Below, in pieces: positions 1 to 12,245 of a stretch of 64,000 bases of DNA. The stretch spans positions 1,612,001 through 1,676,000 of the forward strand of contig OX596334.1 in NCBI GenBank assembly GCA_951394405.1, in the 5' to 3' direction. The notes beneath the pieces are model-generated. The model saw only the letters and a list, made by a program, of their open reading frames with translations. It was not told where the DNA came from and did no database searches. The stretch is from Coprinellus micaceus (lineage: Eukaryota > Basidiomycota > Agaricomycetes > Agaricales > Psathyrellaceae). The position numbers and the translations under genes are program-made. The first letter of the stretch is position 1. Every line of letters begins with the position of its first letter.

Positions 1-1235
1 CTGCACACTGCCCCCAGGGCGTGGTGGTGGTGTATACAGCACTAGGTCCTAAAGGTAACAGGCCCCGTTCCAGAATTACTTAAATTGGTACGTGCGTGTT
101 CTAGGAAGCAAGATGTCCATTCATTTAGACGATAGTTGAAAGAATCCGAGTGCGACACAAGGTTAAACAATAACGCCCCACGACCGCGGCCGCCCAGCCG
201 GGAGGCCTTCACTATCGAACGCGAAGCCCAACGATAGAGAGATAGGGTAAGAGAACTGAAGCGTTGTACTAAGGTCTTTGAGCCACAGGGTGCTTCAAGA
301 ATAGCAACAAACCCGTCCTTCCAGAGGGAGCCTAGTGAGAAATATAGCTTTATAGAGCCTCGAGGCGCCACGAGGCATCACTATGAAGTCCACAAGACCA
401 CGAGCAATACCGGTCACTTTACCCCCCAATTCATGGGAGCTTATTTTGGCCCCGCCCGCACACCGCGCATCCTACCCACCTACCGTACCTTTGGGGGTGG
501 ATTTGAGGCCCTCCGGTGTGACATGCCCCGCGTTCGAGTCTGTTTCACCACGCCGCTACGTGCTGGCGAGGCCGCCCTCTCCGTTCCATAAGTATCTCCT
601 TTCAACCGATCCAAACACCTTGACAGCAGTGCTGCGGTGGGCGCCACTGGCCAGCCGTGTCCGCACTTTGCCGAGAGATTCGCATTCTACCGGCTGCCTT
701 TACCTCAAATTGCAGCAACGAAAGTTACGCTTCTCGCTGGGAAACATTCGTCCCATCGTTCCCAACAAGAGCAGAGAGGACTGCCGCGAGACGATTTGAG
801 CTGTCAAGGTGTATCCAGCTTCCAGCTCTGTACTTCGCACCGTTAACTAGGGCCAGCTCGAGGCCTGAACGAGACCGACATGCTATGGCATCGTAGTACT
901 ACGCGAGACGTAATAGCGCGGAGGGCTTTACGGCGATATTAAGAGGACATGTCGGGGACAAGCCCGTGCCCTTCCCCTAGCACTGCGCCGCACCGGCAGC
1001 GAAGCGTAATGGGAAGGGCGCGTGAACCACACGGTGTCTGGCCTCCTAGATACCCCGCAATGACAGCGAGAACCTAGGGCTTCTGGGGAGGGGCTCTAAA
1101 ATCCCTGATCGCATTGTCTCTGGCGTTATTCAAGGTCTCCTCGATTGACTGCATATGTGGCCTGTATGTGCGCACAGTCAGCCCTGAATATTGAATGGGA
1201 GGTGAATATCCGACTCCGGTATTTGTCACATCATG
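1..1235. other. Stretch without a supported gene
   Basis: Open frames here are short, overlap on both strands, and show no domain, signal peptide or convincing intron signals. It may hold the 3' flank of the minus-strand gene that ends at 1236. Nothing else was recognised. Confidence 0.5.
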
Positions 1236-2177
1236 TTACGACTTACGACCATTAACACCGCCTCGATTCACCTGCAGTAGACCCCATTTGGACTTGGACG
1301 AGGTCCATGCGGTCAGGCAAATACGGTAGACCTGAAGAAGGGAAGTGAGCATCGTTAGCTCTGGGCCCCAGGCCAAAACTGGTGGGCCAACCTGAATGAA
1401 AGGATTGAAGAAGTCGGGATAGCGAATGATCCCAACGTCGATAAAGTCCATCCCGTTCCTCGAGTTGTCCAGTCGAATATGCTTGTAACATATCGGCCCT
1501 GTTCTGGCAACGATATTAGACACCTTTTCCATGGGGACTTTCATTGCCGCGATGATATTGGAATCGCTGACGAGTTCGTACTTCAACCATGCCTCTAGCT
1601 TGAGTGTTACATACCCTGAGTTAGTGCCAGGGTCGCGCGGGTACAGCAATGTCACTGCGTACATCGTTCACGATATCCTCGTCCTGGTTGCTACGCCCTG
1701 CAAATGGTAGGTTCACGCCGTACCTGAGATCCGTCTCAAATGTCTTCGACCTCTCCCAGCTCATGTTTGGGTCGCGCTGCATGAAATGGCTCTGATTAAA
1801 TGTCTCTACCACCGTGTCCCAGGTGATTTCCTTCCCGTCACGGACTCTTCTGTCAAGGGATTCCAGCGATAGTAGGATGAAGTCTCGGAGCTTGCCGTCG
1901 ATGGCCGCTTGGGGCGCCCCATCGCCCAGACTTCCAAATTCGTGAGCGAGAACGCATAGCGTCGGTAGCTCTGCACTGGCAGCCTTGAGTGCCCCGGTAC
2001 GCCCAGGGTTATTTAATGTTAAATCTTGGTGCGCAATTCGCAAGTGTGAGTGGAGGCACTCACTCTGGTCTTCCATGCCTCAAGCATAGCAGGTAATTGA
2101 TCCAGATCCTGATGGCCTGCTTCTTTGAACTGGCTATGGATACGACGTTGAACCGTGTCGATACTTTCCCGGTCCAT
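1236..2177 (-). CDS. Four-exon protein of unknown function
   Basis: I do not recognise the family. Exons, read on the minus strand, are 2177-2064, 1983-1695, 1615-1392 and 1331-1236. The introns have GT donors and AG acceptors, and the one before exon 3 carries a CACTAAC branch site. Summed exon length is 723 nt, giving an exact 240-residue frame from ATG at 2177 to TAA at 1236, which supports the model. The protein is soluble-looking: a charged N-terminus (MDRESIDTVQRR), a leucine-rich middle (RDFILLSLESLDRRVRDGKE) and a basic C-terminus (NRGGVNGRKS). No signal peptide or membrane span is visible. The N-terminal start is inferred from the first ATG in frame with exon 1. It could be a lineage-specific gene. 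Confidence 0.55.
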
Positions 2178-3267
2178 CGCTGGTAGATCGGGGTGGGTTT
2201 AAGGAGGAGGGCAAAGGTAGAGTTGTGTAGCGCTGGCCTGGCGCCAACCTGATATTGGCAGTGTATTATAAGTTCTCCTGATACGGTGAGAATACGATGG
2301 GATACATGTAGAGAAGCTCATCTTGTGGCCTCAGTCACGCTACTTGCACGAGGTGCTGTGACCAGGGCGATCGCTGATGGTACACGTTCCTCCCTTTCTA
2401 GGTAAAGACGGGTTCGCAAAACAGTGATAGGAATTGGTCCTGAACCACTAAATTAGGTCACATTGCCCCTCACATTTGGGCCCTTATGCGGAGCTGAATC
2501 GCGTTAATAAAACCAAGGGAGAAGTGTGCCAGTGGGGCTGTGGGCGCTTAGCAAGAGGCTGCGTCAAACCAAAGCGCATTCTATGCTTTTGCACAGAGTG
2601 CAGAGAGTAATAAACATTCTACGGTCTTACAATACCTTTGAGCTTCTGGAGTGGCTGGACAATATCACACCCTCGAGTTTATTGTAAGGATTACAAGAGG
2701 GCGGAACATTAAGCGCCCGTGTTGCTTAGTCATGGTTGTTGCGCAAATTGCTTTGACGGTGGCATTCCGACCACATCAGAAACTGAGCAGGTCTAAGCGT
2801 CATTGTACTGTCCCAAACGTCGTTCTAGTCATGCGCCACGATGTCGGGTTCTCCGATTGTTCCATAACCTGTCCGAGACCCGACCGAGAGATATTGGTGA
2901 CTTGGAATCTCCCCTCGCGTCAGCGGCCTCCTTGTACAGGCTTCGCAGCCGGAGGACGCCGCAAATCACGATCCAAGGAAAAGATCGATGGAAGGGAATG
3001 TGGGATGCTGCGAAACAACTAACTTGAGGGACGAGTAAATGTAACTTGAAGGTGGGGCTGGGGATTAATGACATGTGCGCAGGTAATAGATTGAGAACTG
3101 CGAGCGGAACCTCGAGGGTAAGGTGAGCAAGGGACGAATAGAGCTGAGGGAGGAGAGGGGCTGAAAGGGGCGAAATCGTCTATAAATCTATCTAAAAATG
3201 AATGGATCCAAAATAAGCCCGATCTCCTCGGGATGAACGAGGCCAACCGACAAACGCGCCCTCGTGC
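2178..3267. other. Intergenic region
   Basis: This lies between the unknown gene (its 5' side) and the 3' end of the dynamin gene. Open frames of up to 123 codons on the plus strand (2651-3022) show no domain and no intron structure, so I do not call them. Confidence 0.5.
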
Positions 3268-6200
3268 TTACGTCGATTTCATCCCCACATCGCTCAGAGT
3301 CTTAAACGCCTCCTTATACGCATCCAACAACGCCTTCACCCTCGTCCTCTCCGCGACCAACGCCTCATCCTCATTCAGCATCTCCGCAAACAGCTCGGGC
3401 TTATACAAGCTCGACACAAGCCTATTCTGCACCTGCTGCGACGTATGGTTGACGAGGAAGTGCATGATGGCTTTGGGGATGAGGTCTTGGATGGACTGGC
3501 GGACGATGTTGAAGTAGGAGTGGAGAAGCGAGCGGATGAGGTTGGTTTCCATTTCTTCGCGCATGGAGAGGGAGGAGCCGCCTGCTGAGACCTGCACGCG
3601 AGGATGTCAGTGAGGACTTTTGAGGTTATGAAGAAGGGAGACGACACTCACAGCTTCGATATGTTTCCCAAGACTCTTCATATCATACGCCGCATTATTA
3701 CCATCGATCCCCCGCTTCCCAGCCATCAGCCCCGCGTTAAGCACAGGCTCAGTGCCACTCACGTCTCTCCCAACCGGCACAACGCCAGTTGTTTGTTGGT
3801 GGTGGTGCGACTGTTGCGGGTGCAGATGCTGCTGTTGCTGGGCCCTCTCCACACTCGACCCCGCGATCGGCCCAGGCCCATTCTGCCCAAAGAAATAATT
3901 CAAGAACGTCTCCCTCGCCGTTGACGGGCTCGAACTCGTGCTACCCGAATGCCCGTGGTGAGGCGCGCCGACACCGCCCCCAAGTCCGAACGCCCCTGGG
4001 GGCGCTTGCGTCCGATTACCACCCATCGGTTGGGGCTGTGATGCAGGGTTCCCATTGGTGCCCGAGGACGACCTGCCCTGGTGGTGGTGGTGTCTGGATT
4101 TCGATGCAGACCTCTTGGCGATAGCGCCTGCTGGTGACACTGAAGAGGCGGGGGTTGAGCGTGAGCGATCGTGGAGGGTCGACGAAACGGAGCGCCCGTC
4201 TCGTCCTAAGGGGAATAAAGTACCATTGGAATTTGAACCTGCGTCAGAGGTATTGCCGAGCTCCTCGTCCTCAGCGTCGCCGTTGATGTAACCGTTCAGA
4301 GGTGAGGTCGGCTTTGCGTCAATCTATTAGACCAGCTCCCGCATGATAAGACTAAGACCTACTCGTGGCGGTATTTGCTTGGGCTGCGATTGTGGTTGCT
4401 GCGTCGCGGCTTGGGCCGACCCAGCGATGAATGCTGGGTGGTTGGTGTTGATGTATGCGGCTTGGATTTCAATAAGAGATTGTGCGTATTCTGAGGTAGG
4501 TCCGAGGCGCTCTCGGAGGAGCTCGGAGACCGTCTCAATGAGCTGGGCATGGAGGATAGGGAAGCGTTGTAATTCCTGAATTACGCGTCCAAATCAGCTC
4601 TTCGTCGCTGCTTGTAATGGGAACGATGAACTTACTGCGCTCGTGCAATTATGGCAAATCTTCACGAGCTCTTCATACACCAGTTCCACGCATCTCAAAG
4701 CAGGCGCCTCAAGCAGCTTGATTTGGGGCTTCACCAGGAGGTCAAACGCGACCTCGGGCACAAACAAGCTCGGTCTAGGACCCGTCGAGTTCCGGATGGC
4801 GGTTCGAATGTCCTGATTGTCGAGGTTTCCAGTGGCGTCGATCGACGCCAGGGCCTGCCCAAAGACGTCGTTGAAGATGTAGTATATCCGGGCTCCACCC
4901 GACAGCTCTTTTGTGGAAATGTCAACCTTCGTGCCCTCAATTGAGGACACGAAGTCCCGGGCGAATTGGGTCATAAGCCGGAGGATGAGAGATCCTTGCT
5001 GTGGAAACCATGAGAGACACGTACGCGAAAGTTTTGGATCTTTACGTACCTGGTTCTTATCCCCGTATACCGCGGCGTCTCCATAGGAATTCAGCTCTTG
5101 CTGAGCCTGCCCGATGAGCGTGTTCAACCGCGCCTTCATATCCGGCAACTTCTCTCGAATGTGGTTCATGAGGACCTGGTTGAGCGTCTTCGCCAAGTAC
5201 TTGGTCCCGTTTTTGTGCGCGATATTCCTGTACGCAGGGTGGGTGCGGAAGAACTCGCTCTCCGAGCCCAACGCGTCAGGCAGGCTCTTCTCTGAAAGGA
5301 TATCCTGTTGACTCCTGTTCACAACGCCGATGAACCCGAGCTTGAGTTGATACACGCGTCCGGTGAGGACGTCGAAGGCGTTGGTCCCTGCGTCCATCAA
5401 ATCGAGTTTGGTGAGGATACCGATTGTTCGACGGCCTTGGGGGTCGACGGAGCGGGCGAGTTTAAGGGCTTCGGAGTTGGCGAGGTCGACGTTGGCCCCG
5501 GAGACAGCGAGGATAACGCTTTGAGGGAGTTGAGCTACGCGTGATGTCATGCCACAGCGCTACGCACCTGTTGGGTTTTGAGATGTATTCGAGCACGAGA
5601 TTCCGGATCTGCCTCTCAATATCACTTGGCTGGTCTCCAACGGGAATCTGAGGATATATGAGCACCAGTTGACTGACTTTATGGGTATGCCACGCACCTT
5701 GGTCAACCCAGGCAAGTCCACGAGCGTCAAGTCCAACACATTCGGACTGTATATCCTCAACGAAATGGGGAGCTTGCTAACACCCTTGTTCTGTCCGGCC
5801 ACCCTGAACGTCTCCTGCTCAATCTCCTTCCTAATTTCGTTGAAATCCGTGAACCGCTTGTCGATGTGGAGGAACTGACCCCATTCAGTGTAGGGCGGAG
5901 CGTTCGGAGAGGGTTCAGTGGGTATCGGGGTGTGGATGAGTTGGAGCACGAGCGGCCTGCGCGTAACGATGCCCTGGCCTCGAGGAAGGAAGTCTCTTCC
6001 GACAATACTAGTTGAGTAGAACACCGGAAAGGGGAGATGAAGTGTCAGTGCCATCCGTCGTCATCCGGGGAACGCAAGCAATATGACAGGGTGTTCGACG
6101 ACGTACGTTTCGAGGACACTGGACTTTCCAGCTGACTGGCTTCCAACCTATACTCAATTCGTCAATCCCCATCTACTCCCCCGGGTATCCGACAACAGAC

Positions 6201-6365
6201 GTACGACAACCAGCTGGGGCATGTCCAGTTCACCGCCTATTGATACACCCATGACGGTCAGTACTCCACGGGAACGTTCTGCGTGTTTTAGAGGCTCGTT
6301 CACGCACCAAGATTGGCAAAGGTGTCCTGGAGCTTGTTCACAAGCTTGATGAGGTCTTGATCCAT
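3268..6365 (-). CDS. dnm1: Dynamin-related GTPase, Dnm1 type
   Basis: Large GTPase that assembles around mitochondria and peroxisomes and drives their fission. The start is ATG at 6365 ([14 protein letters not shown]); later exons give the P-loop GSQSAGKSS, then TRRPLVLQL, the G3 motif DLPGLTK, the G4 motif TKLD and the VNRSQQDI segment. The middle domain ([26 protein letters not shown]) is followed by a long low-complexity insert rich in Ser, His, Gly and Pro (about 3900-4300), the segment [10 protein letters not shown], and a GTPase effector domain ending at 3268. The Dnm1-like features are TGPRP, the LNYFFG motif after the variable insert and the [16 protein letters not shown] effector domain; Vps1 differs at these. 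At least eight short GT-AG introns are needed. The protein looks complete. Vps1 is the main alternative and is less likely. Confidence 0.93.
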
Positions 6366-6949
6366 GGTTGGTTGGGTTGACCGGAGGCGGGCGCGTATAA
6401 AGTGCAACGGAATCCAGGACGAGGTCGCTCGGCAAATCGTGTTTGGGTTTGTTAGAAGTCGAAGGTGATCCTGGCGATGCTTGCCGAGGCGCTGACTCTT
6501 GATCAGCCGGGGCCTTCATGGGCGCAGTCTGGGGGTCATGGCATTGAACTGACTCTGTTGGTGGGAGGGAGGAGGAGGAATGGAGGAATGAGAACGGCGA
6601 GGACGACCTCAGTTCTATGTGTAACCGGTTTGTCTGGATATTACGTCGTCACATCTCCACACACTAGTCTACGATCCTTCTTTGTTTATTATCGAACACG
6701 CTAATCGCACGACCTGGCGGTACCGACCTCGTCACCCCGTCTGTGAAAGCGTCCATCCAACCGTACACAATCTACTACCTGCAGAAGCCGCCCCACCAGC
6801 TCTTCATCAACATTTTCCAAACCTGGATCTCGGGCGTGCAGACATTTCCCCCTCCCAGGATCGCACGCCGCCCCATGGCTTCCGACCCGTAGTTCGTTCA
6901 GACGCCGATGCGTGTAGAGACGCCAACACTCGAGTTGGTTGGCGACGAA
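6366..6949. other. Region upstream of dnm1
   Basis: This is presumed promoter and 5' UTR of the minus-strand dynamin gene. No other gene or distinct motif was recognised. Confidence 0.4.
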
Positions 6950-7290
6950 TTAGAGGTACTGGTATGTCGGGTCGCGAGATTCCAAAGATGGGCTGATGCT
7001 GTACCAATAGGACGGCGAAAGGGAGTACAGTGCGTCTTCCAAGTCCTCTTCGCAGTCCCCGAGCACCGACTCCAAGGATTCTAGAATAACTGCTTTGAGG
7101 GCGGGGAAGGGGTGTTCAGCAGCTGGGTCGTCGTGGCCTTGATGAACGAGAGAGGAGGCCGGTTGATGTCGAGGATTAGGTTGCTTCATGGACACCTGCA
7201 TAGCTTGTAAGAAGGCTTGAACGATCTTCATCCGAGCCCACTTTATGTGTACCACTTCTAACGTCGGCAGGCGTGCAAGTCCCCCGTCAT
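6950..7290 (-). pseudogene. F-box protein C-terminal fragment
   Basis: About 110 residues on the minus strand match the C-terminal part of the F-box proteins at 47203-49257 and 53630-55660. The fragment reads LPTLEVVHIKWARMKIVQ, where the intact paralogue reads LSTLEVVHMKYARISLV; further on it has HPFPALKAVILESLES against HPFPRLRALVFGSLGK. No F-box, leucine-rich middle or start codon precedes it. The open frame begins abruptly inside the conserved block. It is best read as a relic of a duplicated F-box gene left between dnm1 and the transporter gene. Confidence 0.7.
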
Positions 7291-7523
7291 GGCAGTATAT
7301 GCGGCTGATTGAGCTATATCTGAGGCTCGTCGCGCAACATTTGCAGAGCTGGCACGCCAGCGGCTGATATATGGATCACATACATTTTGGAGGCGTGGTT
7401 CGTCTGGTTGGCAATTCTAACACTTTGAATGCGTACAGGGGGGAAATGAGAAATACAGGGAGTCCGTAAAATGTCCAAGCGATACTAGTTCGAGCCAAGA
7501 AACATCATCAGTCAGTCCTGATA

Positions 7524-10370
7524 CTAAAGTGTATACCGAAAGTCGACCGCCCTATCTCCTTGCTTCTTCCGCTCCTTTAGCTCCTCCTCGCCAATAACGG
7601 CCCCATACTCAGCTTCCTGCTGCTGGATCTCTTCCCTTCTCGCGTTGGTGGTCCTGTACAGAACCACGGCCGTTCCGACAGCCACCATGCTCATGGCGAT
7701 GAACATCAACTCCAGTCCATCTATTCAGGCAAGTGGTCAGCCGTGTCAACCCACTGTGCACACCCGAGAAAACCAAAAGGATCAATACATACACCCTAGC
7801 AAGAACCTCGGACTGTCCCGCTTCCGAAAAATCGCACTCCCGATTGCCCCTCCGAAATTCGCAAACCCGATATGCAGCGCCAGCGCTAGGCCTCTCTTGT
7901 ACTGTCCCGAGGTATTGTTACCTTGCCACGCCGACAGGCCGGGGATGCCACTGTAGCTCCCCGTCACACAGAGGAAGATGCCAAAGTACTTGATGGGGAT
8001 GGGGGCGGAGGAGAGGTTGATGGCATAGCCGATGAAAGAGATGAGGAGGGAGATGAGGAGGAACAGCGAACGCAGGCGGAGGGTATCAGAAAGATACGAG
8101 AAGATATAGACGCAGATAGCTAGGAAGAGAGCTGGGTTAAGTGTGAGAGTATGGTAAATGAGAAGGGACGCACTGGCGAGGATGTACGGTGGGATGGAGA
8201 GGAGTTGGGTGATCGTGGGGGAGTAACCGAACCTATTAGGGATATTAGTTGAAGGCAGCCCAAAGCGTAGAATTGGGTCGCTTACGAGTTGATGATCGTC
8301 CTTCACACCCCAAAGTCCGTTAGCACTGTGAAGCATCGTGTTTAGAGGACACCTAGGACATACGGCGAGAAGAAAGTGATCCCATAAACTGCAAATAGCC
8401 CTGCTGTGAGCTCCCCGAGGTCTCCTTCAGTAGAGGAGCATATGTACTTACGAGGGGCAACGAACCCTAGACCTATCACAATAAACACGTACACCTGCCA
8501 GTCTGTGACGGCAGCCCAGATATGACGAGGCTCAAAGTGCTCTTCTTCCCCTGGGGCGTTTCGAGAATCGAGAATGTACTGCTGCTCTGCAGGGCTGAGG
8601 AACGTGGCGGAGGAAGGGAAGTCGACCATGACTTCGAGAACAAAGTGAGGGTGTCAGAATTCGTTAGTGTGATACCCTTTCGTGAATGAGGGGAAAGAGA
8701 TACAGTACCAAAGTAGGCTACGATCCCAACAACAACCGTCAACGCCCCTTCAATAATCTGTGTTTCACTGAATCAGCGCTCGATCCCAGGACCACACAAT
8801 TCAGAGGAGAGCAATTTCAACTCACGAAAATCCACGACCACCCTTTGAAGCCCCTCATCCCGTCCATATACGCGATACCATACGCAAACAGACCGGAAAA
8901 TGCGCCCGCCATGGAGGCCGCGCCGAAGAAAGACGCGATGCGCGTCTGGTACATGTATCGGGGGTACCATAGAGAGAGGCTGGGATTGCAATGAGTAATT
9001 AAATGCGAAGATAAGAGTATCTTTCAGCAGGTAGGAGAGTTTACTTACTAGTACACGACACCAGGGAAGAAACCCGCTTCTGCCACGCCGAGGAGGATCC
9101 TAGCTGCGAGGAGCTGGTGGAAGCTGAGATTGTCGCCAGTTAGTTGTTTGAATATCAACCCGAATAGTCGCGAACCTAGGCCGACTCACTTTCGAACGAA
9201 CCCTGTGGCAATGCTATTCACCAAGGGAGATGGTTAGTGTCGAACCGCAAGTACGTTCTACGCGCAGAAAAGGAGCGGTAGAAACGTACACAATTAAGCC
9301 CCAAATAACCTGTCACGATGCCACGCGGAGTGAAAGAGAGGATCATCAGTTGACAGTCAAGCTTCGAATTCGTAGGGGATGAAAGAATCTGTCCGGCTCC
9401 GGATCCACCAGGGGGGCTACTCCTCGAAAAGGGCGCTCTGTGATAGACGTGCTGGTCACAGAAGCCGGCAGCACAGGTTGACTGGACGGATCGGGAGGGA
9501 AGAGAAGGATGCGGACCAGGGAAAGGATGAAAATGCGGATGCAGGGACGGTGTGGAACGAGATGAGAAGAGTTGAATATACGTACCGTGATAAGAGGCAG
9601 CCACCTGTTCATTGACGTTGGATTGAAGAATAATGTTGTCAGTGGTTGGTAACGGTGGGCGAGGAGTACGAACCGAGATGGCCGAACTTTCTTGAGAATT
9701 AGGCTAAGCGGGTCCGCTCGTAAGTTGGTCTGATAACGAAGGGGTGAGTAGCCTGTCACGCACTTTGAGGGGAACTCGCAGAGACAGTACGGCTGTTCGA
9801 GAGCCGATAAATTATATAAATGAATTCATTCGGAGCGGTTAGCATTTAAAGTGTGCGATTAAGGGAGGGATGGCGCTTACTATGAAGAATAGCGTCTAGG
9901 TTTACGCATTAGTAGACGAAAGCTGTGGCGAAGAGATGGTTTTGGACTGACGAGTGCGAGGTTGTATTGATCGCCAGTCATATTGAGCTCCTTCTCCAAG
10001 CCTTGCAAGCGCGCGTTACCTGTACCGTTTTCTTAGCACATCCAGACCCGTGGACCTTAGTTCATACTATTGCAATTACTTACCGATGTTCGCTGGTGAG
10101 ATGTTGCGTTGAGTACACATGGCGCCGACCTCGAATTCGAAGGACAAGGACACACGCACCTCGATCCATGAACGAAAACAGGTACATGAACGCAAGGATC
10201 GGTAAGAGCCTTGTATCGACCTTTCTCCACAAGACCTTCTCATCTATGATGACCGGCGGCGGGAGACCCAAGGTGCTTGGCGAGCCTGGTACTTTGACGA
10301 CGCTCCCAATGGGGGACGTGTCCGAGCCGAGGATGTCGACTTTCTCTGAAGGGGTGGGAGTACGAGACAT
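7524..10370 (-). CDS. MFS transporter, anion:cation symporter type
   Basis: Twelve-span major facilitator that probably imports a small organic anion or vitamin-like compound. The ACS family includes yeast Dal5 (allantoate) and Tna1 (nicotinate). The protein starts MSRTPTPSEK at ATG 10370 and has a cytosolic N-terminus ending WRKVDTRLLPILAFMYLFSF, then a small exon GLEKELNMTGDQYNLAL, which is the family signature before span 2. Next come KKVRPSRWLPLIT, GVAEAGFFPGVVY (the span 5 region), the central loop LSPAEQQYILDSR, and a second half with the ACS-typical end of span 11 and a charged tail ending VDFRYTL. At least ten short introns split the gene. A GTG 12 nt upstream is in frame but the ATG is preferred. 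The substrate cannot be deduced. Confidence 0.88.
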
Positions 10371-12146
10371 TGTCACTAGCACTAGGGAGAGGAGAGGGAG
10401 TGATATGAATACAAGGCCCAGGAACGGCTCGAAGGCAGCTTTCAGTACTTAAATATGGAAGGGCAAGCGAGAGCACGTAAAAAGGTCACCAAAGTTGCTT
10501 TGACCCGACGATAGGTAAACGGGTACCTTCCATCAAGAGTAACGAGGTTGGGAGCATGAAAAGGGGTCGTGTGTACGTCAGGGAGAGCGAAACGTGGGCG
10601 CTCCGCGGCGGTTAGGACGGACGAAGAGGAGGCGAATCGAGGTTCACGAAGTGAAGCTTGGATGAAATGAATGGAGAACTGAGATGTATGTTGGACTACG
10701 AGGCGGCCCACGGGCGTCACCCGTCTTTTGCGCTCATGCTGAGCTGTCCAAACCAGTACCACCACCCTTCGCCGGGGTCAAGCCAGAATCTCGAGACAGG
10801 GACTCCCCTTCCTTCGCGGAGGCGCATCCAAGAGGGAAGTCACGGGCGCCACCTCCAGAACGTCAGTGAGTTCCCGCCCCGGTGAAGGGTTCGACGCGCC
10901 CGCCTTCTGTGAGAGTCCGGATGTGAAAGGAGAAAGCAAGAAGCGCTCATGAAAATTCCAGGGCTGTGATTGGTTCGGCATTTAGCGCCCAAGTTCACAC
11001 GCAGCCACCGTCTACAGCGCACGCGATTTTCAGGCGCTTCCCCGCATTTTGTCTCCTGACCGTTTCCCCCACCTTGCAATGCGGCCGTGACTGGGTTGTA
11101 CCTGCGCGGATGCATAGTCTATATGTCAGGATGGGCTCAGATCTCCACAAGGTTCGCCATACCAGCCCAAGTGCGCCTTGTCGCCCTACCTTCGTCTCAT
11201 GATTGATATTCACGACGGCGACTCCTGGCGACTCCAACTCTGGGAGGAGCAGGGAGGAGGTCACAAGGTTCAGGTGTCGGAGGCCCACGCGACCAACCAA
11301 GTTGAACCAACATGGTCTCCTCACTGGACATACTTCCGAATCCTATCGCACAGTCAATGGTACGCGGCTGGGTTACACTAGGTGGCCGGTGTCGGGCGGC
11401 CTCTCGGAAAAAATAGAAGGCGATGGTCACTGGAACAATAAAGTTCGGTTCCGAGGTGAGCAAAAAATCTCGTTGACATTTTCACGTTCGATTTGCGTCC
11501 CTCTGCAGTCGGGAACAAGAACCTCAACCACCCTGTTATGGGCGGACTGACTCAGACCGCTCAGCACTCAGTCTCAACAATGGCTCGAGGTGGCTCGCAG
11601 AGGACATCCCGTCGGATAAGTACGAAGGTGGCAATGTCGATCTACCTGCTCAATACATGGGGCGCTCGCTCTCTGAACAGCCGATAACGCCGTTCATGAC
11701 CTCGAACCCATTCACGTTGATTGTCGCCTTCTGCCCTGGGCTGTGCATTTTGCTCCTAAAACGCTCATCCAAACCTCCAAAAAAAGTGTGTAAAGCGTGG
11801 TTCGTTTTGGATTCCGCCTCATGTCAGTCTTATCCACCAATTGGAGTGGTAGCCCAGGCGGAATACCAGGTCCCCGGTCTGCTTCTTTTCCCTGGGATAC
11901 GCCCAAAATGGTACTCTGAACTAGCGGGCTGTCGACAAAAAACGTCCTTCTCCTCATTTCGTCATGAGGCGCCCCACCGGGCGCTTCTCTCATGTGGTCC
12001 GCCTGCCAGAATGACCAAGGGACACTGGTCAGGTGTTGACCCCAATCCGGTCCGATCATCCCACCGAAGATACTCCCCCTCGTCCTACCTCCCTCAGTGT
12101 TGCTGCCCGTACTCGGGGAGGCCGACATGGGCAGACCTTTCTTCAC
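10371..12146. other. Gene-poor interval before the lipase
   Basis: This is nearly 1.8 kb without a convincing gene. Around 11560-11680 the plus strand has a coding-looking run (NNGSRWLAEDIPSDKYEGG) with no partner exons I could place, so it may be a relic. A GCGCCC/GGGCGC hairpin lies at 11969-11984. The right part should hold the lipase promoter and the left part the MFS promoter. Confidence 0.4.
11969..11984. repeat. GC-rich hairpin GCGCCC-CACC-GGGCGC
   Basis: Perfect 6-bp arms around a 4-nt loop in intergenic DNA. Related hairpins with a GGCGC/GCGCC core lie at 16800-16816, 44730-44743, 47031-47049 and 60883-60894. Confidence 0.6.
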
Positions 12147-12153
12147 TATAAAT
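12147..12153 (+). promoter_or_regulatory. TATA box of the lipase gene
   Basis: TATAAAT lies 93 bp upstream of the lipase ATG at 12246, a normal spacing for a TATA box plus short 5' UTR in fungi. This is inferred from position and sequence only. Confidence 0.55.
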
Positions 12154-12245
12154 TGGGAATTGTTACGAGAGGATGCCCTCCAGGAGTTAGCCCCCCCTTC
12201 CAGCCTCCTTGCGACTTCCTAGGACTGCCTCTCAGACCGGACACC

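Noticed and set aside
42..896. Overlapping open frames on both strands at the left edge
   Set aside because: No domain, no intron structure, and frames overlap antisense to each other; they look like chance frames in GC-rich DNA.
11560..11680. Possible peroxidase-like exon upstream of the lipase
   Set aside because: The run NNGSRWLAEDIPSDKYEGG looks coding, but no motif of any family or partner exons could be shown.
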